A stretch of 64,000 nt of DNA, taken from NCBI GenBank assembly GCA_963817135.1, contig CAWFNG010000019.1, positions 186,001 through 250,000 on the forward strand, written 5' to 3'. A program made the position numbers and the translations under genes. This DNA comes from VAZQ01 sp963817135 (GTDB taxonomy: Bacteria > Pseudomonadota > Alphaproteobacteria > Rhizobiales > Xanthobacteraceae). The notes beneath the pieces are model-generated. The model was given only the letters and a program-made list of their open reading frames with translations. It made no database searches and was not told the origin of the DNA. Shown piece after piece: positions 48,915-57,900 of this stretch (positions are counted from its first letter, which is position 1; every line of letters begins with the position of its first letter).

Positions 48915-49946
48915 ATGACCAATCCGATTGTAACCGATGTTCTGATCATCGGTGCCGGACCATGCGGGCTGTTCGCAATCTTCGAGCTCGGCCTCCTCGA
49001 TATGAAAGCACATGTGGTGGACATTCTCGACAAGGTCGGGGGCCAATGCGCCGAGCTCTATCCGGAAAAACCGATCTATGACATTCCGGGAATTCCATAC
49101 GTCACCGGTCAAGGTATCTGCGACGCACTAATGGCGCAGATCAAACCTTTTGCAGCAACTTTCCATTTGCAGGAGATGGTGCAGTCGGTCGAGCAGATCG
49201 GCGACCCGTTGTTTCGCGTTACGACCGACCGCGGCAAGGTTTTTGAAATCAAGGTCATCGTGGTCGCTGCCGGAGGGGGCTCGTTCCAGCCGAAGCGACC
49301 GCCCATTCCCGGCATAGAGGCTTATGAGAATAATTCAGTGCACTATTCCGTCCGCCAGATGGAGGTGTTTCGCGGCCGGCGCATCCTGATCGTGGGTGGC
49401 GGCGATTCCGCGCTCGACTGGACCTTGAACCTGGCGCCGGTTGCGAGCCACGTCACGCTATTGCACCGGCGCAGCGAATTTCGTGCGGCGCCCGCGAACG
49501 TCAGCAAGATGATGTCGCTGGTGGCGGAAGGCAGGATCGATTTTGTGCTTGGTCAGGTCTCTACCTTGGAAGGCAAGAACGGACAAATCGCCAAAGCCAT
49601 CGTCAAACGCAATGACGGCTCGAATTTCGAGATCGCATGCGATGCCCTGCTGCCGTTCTTTGGACTGACCATGAAGCTCGGCCCGGTTGCCGACTGGGGC
49701 CTGAAGATGAAGGATGGAGAATATATCGTCGTCGATACCGCGAGCTTCGAGTCGAGCGTGCCCGGCATTTTTGCCATCGGCGACATCAATTGGTATCCCG
49801 GCAAGCTCAAGCTCATCTTGTGCGGATTCCACGAAGGCGCGCTGATGGCGCAAAAGGCGCACCGCTACGTCTTTCCGGACAAGCGCCTGGTTTTCCAATA
49901 CACAACGTCATCGACCAGCTTGCAGAAGAAGCTTGGCGTCGCGTAA
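48915..49946 (+). CDS. Ferredoxin--NADP reductase, thioredoxin-reductase-like type
   Basis: A 343-aa FAD enzyme that reduces ferredoxin with NADPH. FAD site: VLIIGAGPCGLFAIFELG and GIFAIGDINWYPGKLKLI. NADPH site: RRILIVGGGDSALDWTLNLA with HRRSEFRA after it. The CxxC pair of true thioredoxin reductases is absent. The C-terminal extension QYTTSSTSLQKKLGV is typical of YumC-type reductases such as those of Bacillus and Rhodopseudomonas. The start could be TTG 48909; I prefer ATG 48915. Tight linkage to the ferredoxin gene supports a shared role. Confidence 0.92.
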   Translation: MTNPIVTDVLIIGAGPCGLFAIFELGLLDMKAHVVDILDKVGGQCAELYPEKPIYDIPGIPYVTGQGICDALMAQIKPFAATFHLQEMVQSVEQIGDPLFRVTTDRGKVFEIKVIVVAAGGGSFQPKRPPIPGIEAYENNSVHYSVRQMEVFRGRRILIVGGGDSALDWTLNLAPVASHVTLLHRRSEFRAAPANVSKMMSLVAEGRIDFVLGQVSTLEGKNGQIAKAIVKRNDGSNFEIACDALLPFFGLTMKLGPVADWGLKMKDGEYIVVDTASFESSVPGIFAIGDINWYPGKLKLILCGFHEGALMAQKAHRYVFPDKRLVFQYTTSSTSLQKKLGVA

Positions 49947-49952
49947 GGCGCG

Positions 49953-51935
49953 TCACCGTGCAAAGGCCGGACGTTGCGGACCGTGCAGATGCGCCGGTGT
50001 CGCAAGCGACTCGCTGCGAACCGGCGCCACGCCAGCAGGCAAGCCAAGCGCTTCACGTATCGCGGGCAAGGCGGCGTCTGCCATGGCGGCATGGCCTTCC
50101 GCCGTCGGATGAATGGCGCCGCCATAGACTACGGCCAGAATTCCCCAGATCGCGTCGTGCAGGTCACTCGGTTGCAAGAGCGCAGGCAGCCCTTCCGGAT
50201 AGGTCATTGCGGTCAAGTAACTGTCATTCGCGGTACGAATCCAACGCGCCCGCGACGCGTATGGGCGAAACTCGCTCGCCGCGTGGCCGCAAGTCATGGG
50301 ATCCGTTGCAGCGGTGGTTAGGCCGCTGCGAAAGCTGTTCCCCTTCGAAGAGAAACATTCGCGATCGAAGCTGGGATCGTCCTTCGACCGCGCGCATACG
50401 CCATGCGCGGTAAATGCCGGCTGATGGGCGTCGACAAATGTCATGGTTTCGGTCATGGGATCGCGGCAGGTGCGACGATCTTCGCACCGCGCAAGCGCCC
50501 TGATGCCGGGGAGAAACCGGTGTGAGACAAACTCCACGGCCCGCCGCAGCCGATCGCCGTCGGCAGCGAATGCCGGATGCACGTCGAAACCATCGCGTCC
50601 GCCTGGACAGGGTTTATTAGGTGCGGCCATCGCCGGATTGGCGTACGTTACGAATACGACGCGGGAAAGATTTCCTCCGACGAACGGCTTGAGAGCCGCG
50701 CGCAATTTGGCGAAGTCGCCAGGCAGCTCGCGCTCGAGAACCCTTTGCGATTCCTCGACCGGAACGATGAGCCCGCCGCGGGTAAGCCAGCTGCGCTCGG
50801 TTCCCGGTTCGATGATGACATTGGCCATGAGGTATGAGAACAGCACATCGTTCGCACCAATGGTGAGCAGCACGAGGTCGAGCGAGCGCTCCGGACTGTG
50901 GCGCCGGGCAGTTTGCATGACCTCGGTCAGTTCGGAAATCTGCGGGCGGCTTAGGCGCGGACAGGGGCCACCCGTTCCCGGGCCGGGACATTCGAGTATT
51001 CTGAGCGTGCCGAGAAACCCGATATTGACCGTCGTGCCGGAACAGCCGAGCGGAATAAAGGTGACGGCGATGTGCGGGTTCTCGATTGCAAGCGCGAGCG
51101 TGGCGCGCATCTGGTAACTATAGAGCGAGCGATGGCAGGCGGCGCTCAGCCAGCGCGCACCGTGCCGGACCCAATCGTCTGCCCCGGTGTATTCGGGTAC
51201 CCGGCTGCAGCTCTTGTTTCCATTGAAACCGGCTCTGCCCGGCCGGAAATATTCATCGCCATCAAAACGCTTGAAGCAGAAGCCCTCGTCGGAGAGCCGG
51301 ATGGCACGATCCGGATTGCCTTCGCCGGCAGCCAGCGAATCTCCCATGCCGGCGATGAGGAGATCGCGAACGGCAATATCGCTGACCAGTCGTTGCACGG
51401 TTCCATCGGGTAAAACGATCTCGACGGCGGCGACAGTGGTGCGGCCGTGGCGGACCCTGGCTTTAACTTCCTGGCTGCACGGAGCGCTCACTTCGTGCGG
51501 TTTGCGTTCGCCGTCAGCGAAGCGCCAGATGCAGCCCTGATTCTCCGGCAGGCTTCCCGCCAGCGCGACGCCGATCCGATGGTCGCGCGGCGCCAGATAG
51601 ATTTCGCGCTCGCCGTCGCGGTCGCAATATTCGAGCAAGCTGCCGGCGCGATCGACGCACAGCCGCTCGACCACGTCGCGCGCCCAGCCGCGGCCGTCCG
51701 TCTCCCGCGCGAGGCGCTGCTCGGCGGCGAGCACGCCCTCGCCGCGCGTTGCCTCGACCTGACGCTGGAAATCGGCTTCGCTGCGGAACAGACGAAAGCG
51801 GTTCTTCACTTCCCATTCAATCCGCAACGCGCCGCCGCCTCTGATCTCGGCATGCGCAGCCGGCGCGCACCAGCACCCGACCAGGACCCCGGCCATTGCC
51901 AGCACTGGACACCGCAGCAAAAGATGAGGCCTCAT
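49953..51935 (-). CDS. Secreted SGNH/GDSL hydrolase
   Basis: A 660-aa protein with a signal peptide (LLLRCPVLAMAGVLVGCWCAPAAHA), start set at ATG 51935. The SGNH blocks are visible: block I IAGMGDSLAAGEGNPD (catalytic Ser), Gly/Asn blocks including LTIGANDVLFSY, and block V GGAIHPTAEGHAAMAD with the catalytic His. Many cysteines (for example CFKRFDG, CEDRRTCRDP) suggest a disulfide-rich exported enzyme. The first 170 residues before the hydrolase core are of unknown fold. Likely acts as an esterase or lipase outside the cytoplasm. Convergent with the reductase gene, 6 bases between stops. Confidence 0.85.
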   Translation of the reverse strand: MRPHLLLRCPVLAMAGVLVGCWCAPAAHAEIRGGGALRIEWEVKNRFRLFRSEADFQRQVEATRGEGVLAAEQRLARETDGRGWARDVVERLCVDRAGSLLEYCDRDGEREIYLAPRDHRIGVALAGSLPENQGCIWRFADGERKPHEVSAPCSQEVKARVRHGRTTVAAVEIVLPDGTVQRLVSDIAVRDLLIAGMGDSLAAGEGNPDRAIRLSDEGFCFKRFDGDEYFRPGRAGFNGNKSCSRVPEYTGADDWVRHGARWLSAACHRSLYSYQMRATLALAIENPHIAVTFIPLGCSGTTVNIGFLGTLRILECPGPGTGGPCPRLSRPQISELTEVMQTARRHSPERSLDLVLLTIGANDVLFSYLMANVIIEPGTERSWLTRGGLIVPVEESQRVLERELPGDFAKLRAALKPFVGGNLSRVVFVTYANPAMAAPNKPCPGGRDGFDVHPAFAADGDRLRRAVEFVSHRFLPGIRALARCEDRRTCRDPMTETMTFVDAHQPAFTAHGVCARSKDDPSFDRECFSSKGNSFRSGLTTAATDPMTCGHAASEFRPYASRARWIRTANDSYLTAMTYPEGLPALLQPSDLHDAIWGILAVVYGGAIHPTAEGHAAMADAALPAIREALGLPAGVAPVRSESLATPAHLHGPQRPAFAR

Positions 51936-52144
51936 ATCCGCCGCTGGGGCATCAACCCAAAGTGTGGCGAGCCGAACAAGATCATCCGGCTCTGAGCAAG
52001 GTGATATTAGTGATTCGGATACGGCGGAAATATGAGGCGAAACACCGGCTGAGGCCGGGACCGGCAACATCGCTACCAATCGACGATGGCCAGCCTGACA
52101 AGTACAATAGCGGTAAAATTCCCGAGGGGCCCAGGAGGCTGACG

Positions 52145-53317
52145 ATGAATGGAAGGCAGATCGGACTGACCTTTGCGGCGTGGCTTCTTGCCGCCGGATG
52201 CGCGCATGCCCAGCAAACGGTCAAGATCGGCTTGATCAATGTCCTGTCCGGCCAGTTCGCCGATGCCGGCCTGCAGCTCGAGAATGGAATCAAAACCTAT
52301 ATGAAGCAGCACGGCGACACCGTCGCCGGCAAGCGAATCGAGCTGGTTCGGCGAGACGTCGGCGGCCCGGCACCTGACGTTGCCAAGCGATTGGCGCAGG
52401 AACTGGTGGTGCGCGACAACGTGGACGTGCTCGCCGGTTTCCTGCTCACGCCCAATGCGCTTGCTGCCGCCGACATATCAGCGCAGGCAAAAAAGTTCAT
52501 GGTGGTGATGAATGCCGCCACCTCGATGATCATCACCAAGTCGCCATACATGATTCGAACCTCGGTGACATTGCCGCAGGTGATGGAGACGTTCGGCAGC
52601 TGGGCGGCCAAGACGGGAATCAAGAAATGCTACACCATGGTGACCGATTACGGCCCGGGACACGATTCGGAAGCCGCCTTTCAGCGGGCGTTCAAGGAAG
52701 CGGGCGGCGAGATCGTTGGCTCGGTACGGTTCCCGGTTGCGAATCCGGATTTCTCGGCGTTCGTGCAACGCGCCAAGGATATCAATCCGGAATGCATCTA
52801 TATCTTTATTCCCGGCGGGGCCCAGCCTGCGGCGCTGGGCAAGGCGCTGGCCGAGCGCGAAATCGATTTCAACAAAACCAAAGTCCTGGGCTCGGGCGAG
52901 ACAACGGCTGAGCAGGCATTGAAGGCGATGGGCGATGCCGGGCTCGGGCTGATCTCGGCCTGGCATTACGACTATAAAAGCAACGCGCCGCTCAACGTGG
53001 AGTTTGTGAAGGAGTTTAATCAAATGCATGGCCGCAATCCCGATTTTTTCTCGGTCGGCGGCTATGACGGCATGCATGCCATTTACGAGGCGCTGAAGAA
53101 GACCGCAGGCAAGACCGACGGCGACAGCTTGATCGCCGCTGCGAAAGGCATGAGCTGGCAAAGCCCGCGCGGTCTCATGTCGATTGATGCGGAAACGCGC
53201 GACGTGGTGCAAACGATCTATATCAGACGGGTGGAGAGGGTCGGGGGCGAACTCGTCAATGTCGTGATCGACAAAATCGAAAACGTGAAGGATCCGACCC
53301 GCGCCCACGGCGGCTGA
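52145..53317 (+). CDS. Liv-type ABC transporter substrate-binding protein
   Basis: A 390-aa periplasmic receptor of the branched-chain amino acid/amide (HAAT) family. The start at 52145 follows CCCAGGAGG; a longer upstream frame is spurious. Signal peptide: FAAWLLAAGCAHAQ. Then VKIGLINVLSGQFADAGLQL, VVRDNVDVLAGFLLTPNALA, KKFMVVMNAATSMIITKSPY, TDYGPGHDSEAAFQRAF and FSVGGYDGMHAIYEALKKTA. This group also serves aromatic acids, urea and short amides. First gene of a complete five-gene importer with no gap larger than 14 bases. Confidence 0.92.
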   Translation: MNGRQIGLTFAAWLLAAGCAHAQQTVKIGLINVLSGQFADAGLQLENGIKTYMKQHGDTVAGKRIELVRRDVGGPAPDVAKRLAQELVVRDNVDVLAGFLLTPNALAAADISAQAKKFMVVMNAATSMIITKSPYMIRTSVTLPQVMETFGSWAAKTGIKKCYTMVTDYGPGHDSEAAFQRAFKEAGGEIVGSVRFPVANPDFSAFVQRAKDINPECIYIFIPGGAQPAALGKALAEREIDFNKTKVLGSGETTAEQALKAMGDAGLGLISAWHYDYKSNAPLNVEFVKEFNQMHGRNPDFFSVGGYDGMHAIYEALKKTAGKTDGDSLIAAAKGMSWQSPRGLMSIDAETRDVVQTIYIRRVERVGGELVNVVIDKIENVKDPTRAHGG

Positions 53318-53331
53318 CGATTGAGCCCGGC

Positions 53332-54195
53332 ATGATTGCATCGGCATTCGGCGTTCTCTTCGACGGGTTTGCCTATGGAATGCTGCTGTTCCTGCTTTCA
53401 ATAGGCCTGTCGGTGACGCTTGGAATGATGAATTTCATCAACCTGGCGCATTTGAGTTTTGCCATGCTGGGCGGCTACGTCGCGGTCACTCTGACGAATG
53501 ATCTCAACTGGCCTTTCTTCGCCGCATTGCCGCTCGCCTTCGTGACAGCAGCCGCTGCGAGCATGCTCATCGAGCGCGTCCTTTTCCGCCGGCTCTATGG
53601 GGCGAGCGATCTCGATCAATGCCTTCTTACCATTGGCGTCGTATTCGTTTCGGTAGCGATTGCCGCCTACGTTTACGGCACCGTTCAGCAGTCGATAGCG
53701 CTGCCTTCTTACCTGCGCGGCAGCATCTCCATCGCCGGGCAAAACCTCGGCGCTTACCGGTTATTCCTGATCGGCATGTCGCTCGCGGTCGCTCTCGTCC
53801 TGATTGCGGCCGTAGAACGCACCCGGTTCGGAGCACAGATACGCGCGGCAGTCGACAATCAGCGAATGGCACGCGGCATCGGCATCGATGTTGACCGCAT
53901 CTTCGCCTTTACCTTCGCTTTGGGCAGCGGACTGGCTGGACTGGGCGGCGCGCTTGCAATCGAGGTCATCGGTTTGGATCACGCATTCGCCTTTACCTAT
54001 CTTGTGTATGTCCTGATCGTGGTAGCGGTGGGAGGAATGAGCTCGATCGGCGGGTCGTTCGCGGCGGCTACCGTTCTAGGCGTCAGCGACATGGCGGGGA
54101 AATACTATTTCCCCGAGCTTGGCGCCTTCGTCATCTATCTGGTGATGGTCAGCCTGTTGATGTGGCGTCCGATCGGACTGTTTGGCAGGCGCTGA
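53332..54195 (+). CDS. Liv-type ABC permease, LivH family
   Basis: A 287-aa inner-membrane permease with about 8 spans. FGVLFDGFAYGMLLFLLSIGLSVTLGMMNFINLAHLSF is the family N-terminus, and RAAVDNQRMARGIGIDVDRI is the cytoplasmic EAA-like coupling loop that meets the ATPases. AIEVIGLDHAFAFTYLVYVL and MSSIGGSFAAATVLGVSDM follow as usual. It pairs with the LivM-type gene 3 bases downstream. Confidence 0.93.
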   Translation: MIASAFGVLFDGFAYGMLLFLLSIGLSVTLGMMNFINLAHLSFAMLGGYVAVTLTNDLNWPFFAALPLAFVTAAAASMLIERVLFRRLYGASDLDQCLLTIGVVFVSVAIAAYVYGTVQQSIALPSYLRGSISIAGQNLGAYRLFLIGMSLAVALVLIAAVERTRFGAQIRAAVDNQRMARGIGIDVDRIFAFTFALGSGLAGLGGALAIEVIGLDHAFAFTYLVYVLIVVAVGGMSSIGGSFAAATVLGVSDMAGKYYFPELGAFVIYLVMVSLLMWRPIGLFGRR

Positions 54196-54198
54196 TTC

Positions 54199-55182
54199 AT
54201 GCGGACTGCTGCCGATGCGGCCGTAAGCTATCTCGAAACGCAAATCCGCTGGCGGCCGGCCGAGATCGCATTCTGGCTGGCGACCCTTCTGCCGTTCCTG
54301 CTTGCGCCCGACTATCTCGTTTTGGCGAGTCACATCGCCATCACCGCGCTGTTTGCGGTGTCACTCGATCTCATTCTCGGCTATGCCGGTATGATATCCC
54401 TTGGCCATGCCGCTTATTTCGGATTTGGATCCTACACCGCCGGTCTGATCGCGAAATGGGGTTGGGGCGAGCCGCTCTCGGGACTGCTGATCGCCGGCGC
54501 CGCCGCCGGCCTGCTCGGCTATCTTACGAGTTTCATCGTCGCGCCGTTCAAGCATCTCGCATTGATCATGATCACGCTGGGACTCGGTCTGCTGCTGGCG
54601 GAGGCTGCAAACAGCGCGAGCTGGTTGACGGGCGGGGCCGATGGGTTGCAAGGCGTACGAATGTGGAAGCTCCTGGGGCTGTTCCCATTCGATCTCTACG
54701 GCTATGCCGCCTACACCTATTCGCTCATCGTGCTGTTTCTTGCTTTCGCATTGGCGCGGCGGCTGACCAATTCTCCGTTTGGACTTGCTCTGCGCGGCAT
54801 TCGTGAAAACGCAATCCGCATGCCGGCGATCGGCGCAAGGAGCGGAAGTCATATTCGCAAGATCTACACCATCGCTGCTGTGCTTGCCGGCATAGCAGGC
54901 GCCTTGCTGGCGCAGACAACGGAAACCGTCTCGCTGGACACGCTCAGCTTCCAACGCTCGGCCGATGTCCTCGTCGTGCTCATTCTTGGCGGTGCTGGGC
55001 GGCTCTATGGCGGCATCGTCGGTGCCATCACCTATGGCGTCGCGCGGGATCAATTCGCCGGCATCAACCCGCAGTATTGGTATTTCTGGATCGGCATATT
55101 GTTGATTGCCGTGGTGACCTTCCTGCCGAATGGCCTGCTTGGAGGATTGGCGCAGTTTCTGCCGGTACGGAGCCGCGCTTGA
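54199..55182 (+). CDS. Liv-type ABC permease, LivM family
   Basis: A 327-aa permease partner. Typical text: LDLILGYAGMISLGHAAYFGFGSYTAGLIA, ILIVALFLAFALARRLTNSPF-like region, ALRGIRENAIRMPAIGA (coupling loop), and DVLVVLILGGAGRLYGGIVGA. Its last codons overlap the TTG start of the first ATPase gene (TTGA), so translation is coupled. Confidence 0.93.
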   Translation: MRTAADAAVSYLETQIRWRPAEIAFWLATLLPFLLAPDYLVLASHIAITALFAVSLDLILGYAGMISLGHAAYFGFGSYTAGLIAKWGWGEPLSGLLIAGAAAGLLGYLTSFIVAPFKHLALIMITLGLGLLLAEAANSASWLTGGADGLQGVRMWKLLGLFPFDLYGYAAYTYSLIVLFLAFALARRLTNSPFGLALRGIRENAIRMPAIGARSGSHIRKIYTIAAVLAGIAGALLAQTTETVSLDTLSFQRSADVLVVLILGGAGRLYGGIVGAITYGVARDQFAGINPQYWYFWIGILLIAVVTFLPNGLLGGLAQFLPVRSRA

Positions 55183-55935
55183 GCAGTCTGGCCTTGTCCA
55201 CGCGTGGACTGGACAAGAGCTTCGGCTCGCTTGTCGTCGCCAAAGACGTCTCCCTCGAGCTTCCGCGAGGCGAACGCTACGCCCTGATCGGGCCGAACGG
55301 GGCGGGCAAGACCACGCTCATCAACCTGCTCACCGGCATGCTCAAGCCGGATCGGGGCCAAATCTATCTTGGCGAAGAGGAGATCACCGCCCGCACGCCC
55401 GAACAGCGCGTCAAAAGCGGGCTTGCGCGGACATTTCAGATCAACACGCTGTTTCCGCATCTGACTGCATTGGAAGCGGTCAGCCTCGTCGTATGTGAAC
55501 GGCGCGGATACGCGGAAAACTGGTGGCACAAATTGCCAGGGTATCGCGACGCAATAGAGGAGGCCCACGCCATCCTCGTTTCTCTGCGAAATCGGCGCAA
55601 GCTGCCTGCGACCAATTCACGAGCTTGCCTATGGCGAGCAACGGCTGCTGGAAATCGGCCTCGCGCTCGCTACCAACCCCAAGGTGCTGCTGCTCGATGA
55701 GCCGGCGGCGGGCGTGCCGCAGGCGGAAAGCGCGCAGCTGTTCTCGGTCATTGCCAGCTTGCCGCGCACGGTTGCCGTGCTGTTTATCGAGCATGACATG
55801 AATGTGGTATTTCGCTTTGCAAAGCGTGTCATCGTGATGGTAGGCGGGCGGATTCTCGTTCAAGGCAGCCCGCAGGAGATTGCCGCCGACGAGCGCGTGC
55901 GGGCGGTTTATCTCGGTCGAGCGCGGCATGCCTGA
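55179..55935 (+). CDS. Liv-type ABC ATPase, LivG family, one frameshift
   Basis: The joined protein is 251 aa. The first frame has Walker A GPNGAGKTTLINLLTG and the Q-loop TFQINTLFPHLTALEAV; the second has ELAYGEQRLLEIGLALATNP (signature), KVLLLDEPAAGVP (Walker B) and FIEHDMNVVFRFA (H-loop). Deleting one A from the AAA run at 55589-55591 gives SLRIGASCLRPIHELAYG, a normal LivG text. As read the signature and Walker B would be lost and the importer inactive. The start TTG 55179 overlaps the permease stop. It overlaps the LivF-type gene by 8 bases. Confidence 0.87.
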
Positions 55936-56656
55936 GGCACTTCTTGCAATTGAAGATGTGCGTGCCGGCTATGGCGATGCCATCGTGCTTGACGGGATCA
56001 CTGTTGCGATTGCGCCGGGTGGAAGCCTGGCGGTGCTTGGTCGCAACGGCGTCGGCAAGACGACGCTTCTCCTCACGATCATGGGCTATACATCGATCAG
56101 ACGCGGGCGCGTGCTGTGGCGCGGCGCCGATCTCGCTCAGATCGCGCCGCATGAGCGAGCGCGCTGCGGGCTGGGCTGGGTCGCCCAGGAGCGCGAGATT
56201 TTCTCCTCGCTCAGCGTAGAAGAGAACCTCACGGTCGCCGCCCGTCCCGGCCGCTGGGATGCTGCCGCGGTCTATCAGCTGTTTCCGCGCCTTTATGAGC
56301 GGCGACGCAGCAGGGGCAGCCATCTCTCCGGCGGCGAGCAGCAGATGCTGGCGATCGCGCGCGCGCTGATGACCAATCCGGAGATGCTCCTGCTCGATGA
56401 ACCGCTTGAGGGATTAGCGCCCATCATCGTTGAAGAACTGAGCCAAGCGATCAAGCGGATGACCGTCGACCAGGGAACGGCATTCATCCTGGTCGAGCAG
56501 CATGCGGACCTGGCGCTGTCACTCGCGAATGAGGCAATCGTGCTGGAGCGCGGACGCATCGTGCATCGTGCACGCTCGCGGGAATTGTTGCACGACAAAT
56601 CAATGCTTGATCGTCTTATCGGCCTGCATCTCAATGCAGATGAGCCCCTGCAGTAG
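55928..56656 (+). CDS. Liv-type ABC ATPase, LivF family
   Basis: A 242-aa second ATPase of the importer. Walker A LGRNGVGKTTLLLTIMG, Q-loop GLGWVAQEREIFSSLSVEENL, signature HLSGGEQQMLAIARALMTNP, Walker B EMLLLDEPLEGLAP, and H-loop ILVEQHADLALSLA are intact. With the binding protein, two permeases and the LivG-type ATPase it completes a HAAT importer. A nested hairpin follows the stop. Confidence 0.93.
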   Translation: MPEALLAIEDVRAGYGDAIVLDGITVAIAPGGSLAVLGRNGVGKTTLLLTIMGYTSIRRGRVLWRGADLAQIAPHERARCGLGWVAQEREIFSSLSVEENLTVAARPGRWDAAAVYQLFPRLYERRRSRGSHLSGGEQQMLAIARALMTNPEMLLLDEPLEGLAPIIVEELSQAIKRMTVDQGTAFILVEQHADLALSLANEAIVLERGRIVHRARSRELLHDKSMLDRLIGLHLNADEPLQ

Positions 56657-56668
56657 GCAGCGTCATGG

Positions 56669-56703
56669 AGCGGGATAGCTTGTCGAACAAGCATCGTCCC
56701 GCT
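56669..56703 (+). terminator. Nested hairpin after the Liv operon
   Basis: The outer stem AGCGGGA / TCCCGCT encloses an inner stem GCTTGT / ACAAGC with loop CGA, starting 13 bases after the last stop. No clear T run follows. It may be a terminator or an mRNA 3' stabiliser. Confidence 0.5.
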
Positions 56704-56813
56704 ATCCGCTTCCTCGACAGAATTGCGGGTCGGCCGTCGCTTCGATGATCGCAAGGCCACAAGCTCCCGCAGGATGGTTTCATCGCCGGCAAGAAATCGC
56801 TTGCCACGCTCGT

Positions 56814-56975
56814 CTATCCGGTAAATCCCATCCAGCCGGCAATCTCGAAGATCGTGTTCATCAGTTCGCGCGCCCGTTGTGCGGGCTCCCCCTCCAAAGC
56901 GCGTAAGGCGTTACCGATCTCGATGAGAGTTGGCGCCGTTGAACGATTGGCTTTCTCGGTTGATTTCGACGTCAC
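56814..56975 (-). CDS. Putative 53-aa protein coupled to the gene before it
   Basis: GTG 56975 lies four bases after the stop of the 83-aa gene on the same strand, with GAGG just before it. The product reads TSKSTEKANRSTAPTLIEIG, then NALRALEGEPAQRARELMNTIFEIAGWMGFTG. The second half is helical and amphipathic and looks like real protein rather than noise. A different frame reads on as CRLDGIYRIDERGKRFLAG beyond the stop, so a longer ancestral gene cannot be excluded. No family is recognised. Confidence 0.4.
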   Translation of the reverse strand: MTSKSTEKANRSTAPTLIEIGNALRALEGEPAQRARELMNTIFEIAGWMGFTG

Positions 56976-56979
56976 AGCC

Positions 56980-57231
56980 TCAGAGCTTTTCGGCGATGAA
57001 TTTGAGGATTTCAGCCGACTGGCGATTGAGATCCATGTTCGATCGTCCCACGCCGTGTCCCTGCTGTTGCGCCTCGGCTTGGATCGCCCGTGCCACCGCC
57101 TCGTCGAGAATCACGCGGCTTGCTTCTTCGCGCGTCAATACGCCTTTTTTGATGAGCGCCCGAAACAGTGCAACGGTCGCACTAACGGCAGCCATCGTAT
57201 ATGCCGCATCCTGAAACGTATTCGTTGTCAC
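56980..57231 (-). CDS. Small conserved-looking protein of unknown function (83 aa)
   Basis: The product, FQDAAYTMAAVSATVALFRA, then LIKKGVLTREEASRVILDEAVARAIQ and a C-terminal DLNRQSAEILKFIAEKL, is an all-helical soluble protein. The segment KKGVLTREEASRVILDEA resembles short helical proteins frequent in rhizobial-type genomes with no known role. It is followed by the 53-aa frame on the same strand. A family A repeat end (TAGTGCGGTGAA) lies about 40 bases upstream. Confidence 0.55.
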   Translation of the reverse strand: MTTNTFQDAAYTMAAVSATVALFRALIKKGVLTREEASRVILDEAVARAIQAEAQQQGHGVGRSNMDLNRQSAEILKFIAEKL

Positions 57232-57270
57232 TTTTCGGTCTTCAGTTTTGCGTGCACCGCTGCGGGCCGC

Positions 57271-57282
57271 TAGTGCGGTGAA
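57271..57282 (+). repeat. Terminal fragment of a family A element
   Basis: Only TAGTGCGGTGAA, in a CTAG context, matches the left end of family A. No arm or right end follows. It may be a relic or a chance match. Confidence 0.35.
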
Positions 57283-57512
57283 CTAGTATCCCGCCGATCA
57301 ATAACATGAGAGCTGGAAATTGCCCACCCAGGGCCAGCTCGCAGCTGTGACGACAATGCAACAGATCGCAACTGAATGCGATTTGCTCGCTACAAATTCT
57401 TGAGTTGTGGCCCGCCTGACCGAATAATCCACAGGCTGCAGGGGCGAGGCAATTTCCCCTGGCGTGTGGCACTTGAGATGGTTCGGTTCGGTAGGCGTAG
57501 AGAGACGGTTTA

Positions 57513-57737
57513 ATGTCGTCTTATTCCAAGTACTGTCGTGAGCAAGCCGCAGAATGCGCGCGGCGGGCGAGGGTCGCGAACTCGCCGGATGTGGCGGCGA
57601 ACTATGGCATGCTGGAGGCGCGCTGGCGCAAGCTCGCGGAGAAGGCGGATATCGCCCGCAGGCGGCCGCCAGAGACGGCGGAGCCCGCGCCGGAGACTGG
57701 AGCCTCGCTCGCTCGGCGGCTTATCAGAGCGTATTAA
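57513..57737 (+). CDS. Small protein of unknown function (74 aa)
   Basis: It opens SSYSKYCREQAAECARRARV, followed by NYGMLEARWRKLAEKADIA. This YREQAAEC...W..LAE pattern occurs in many short hypothetical proteins of Bradyrhizobium-like bacteria. The protein is charged, helical and cytoplasmic, with a Pro-rich linker near the end. Function unknown. It stands alone between a repeat fragment and a Bug protein gene. Confidence 0.6.
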   Translation: MSSYSKYCREQAAECARRARVANSPDVAANYGMLEARWRKLAEKADIARRRPPETAEPAPETGASLARRLIRAY

Positions 57738-57900
57738 CGTCGGGTTACCCGCGCATCAACGCTCGCGACAAGCGGCTTGCGCCGTGGTCGCGCGCCAACC
57801 CGACCTACGAACTCGAAACCGCTTGTTCGGCGGTGATTACGAGACGTGACATCAGCCACAGTTGTTGTGATACAAACCGCCTGCAAACGACGAGGGTAAA

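Noticed and set aside
56293..56760. Open frame on the - strand behind the Liv operon, whose upstream text reads CRLDGIYRIDERGKRFLAG
   Set aside because: Most of it is antisense to the LivF-type gene. The upstream text could be a frameshifted extension of the 53-aa gene, but the evidence is too thin to call.
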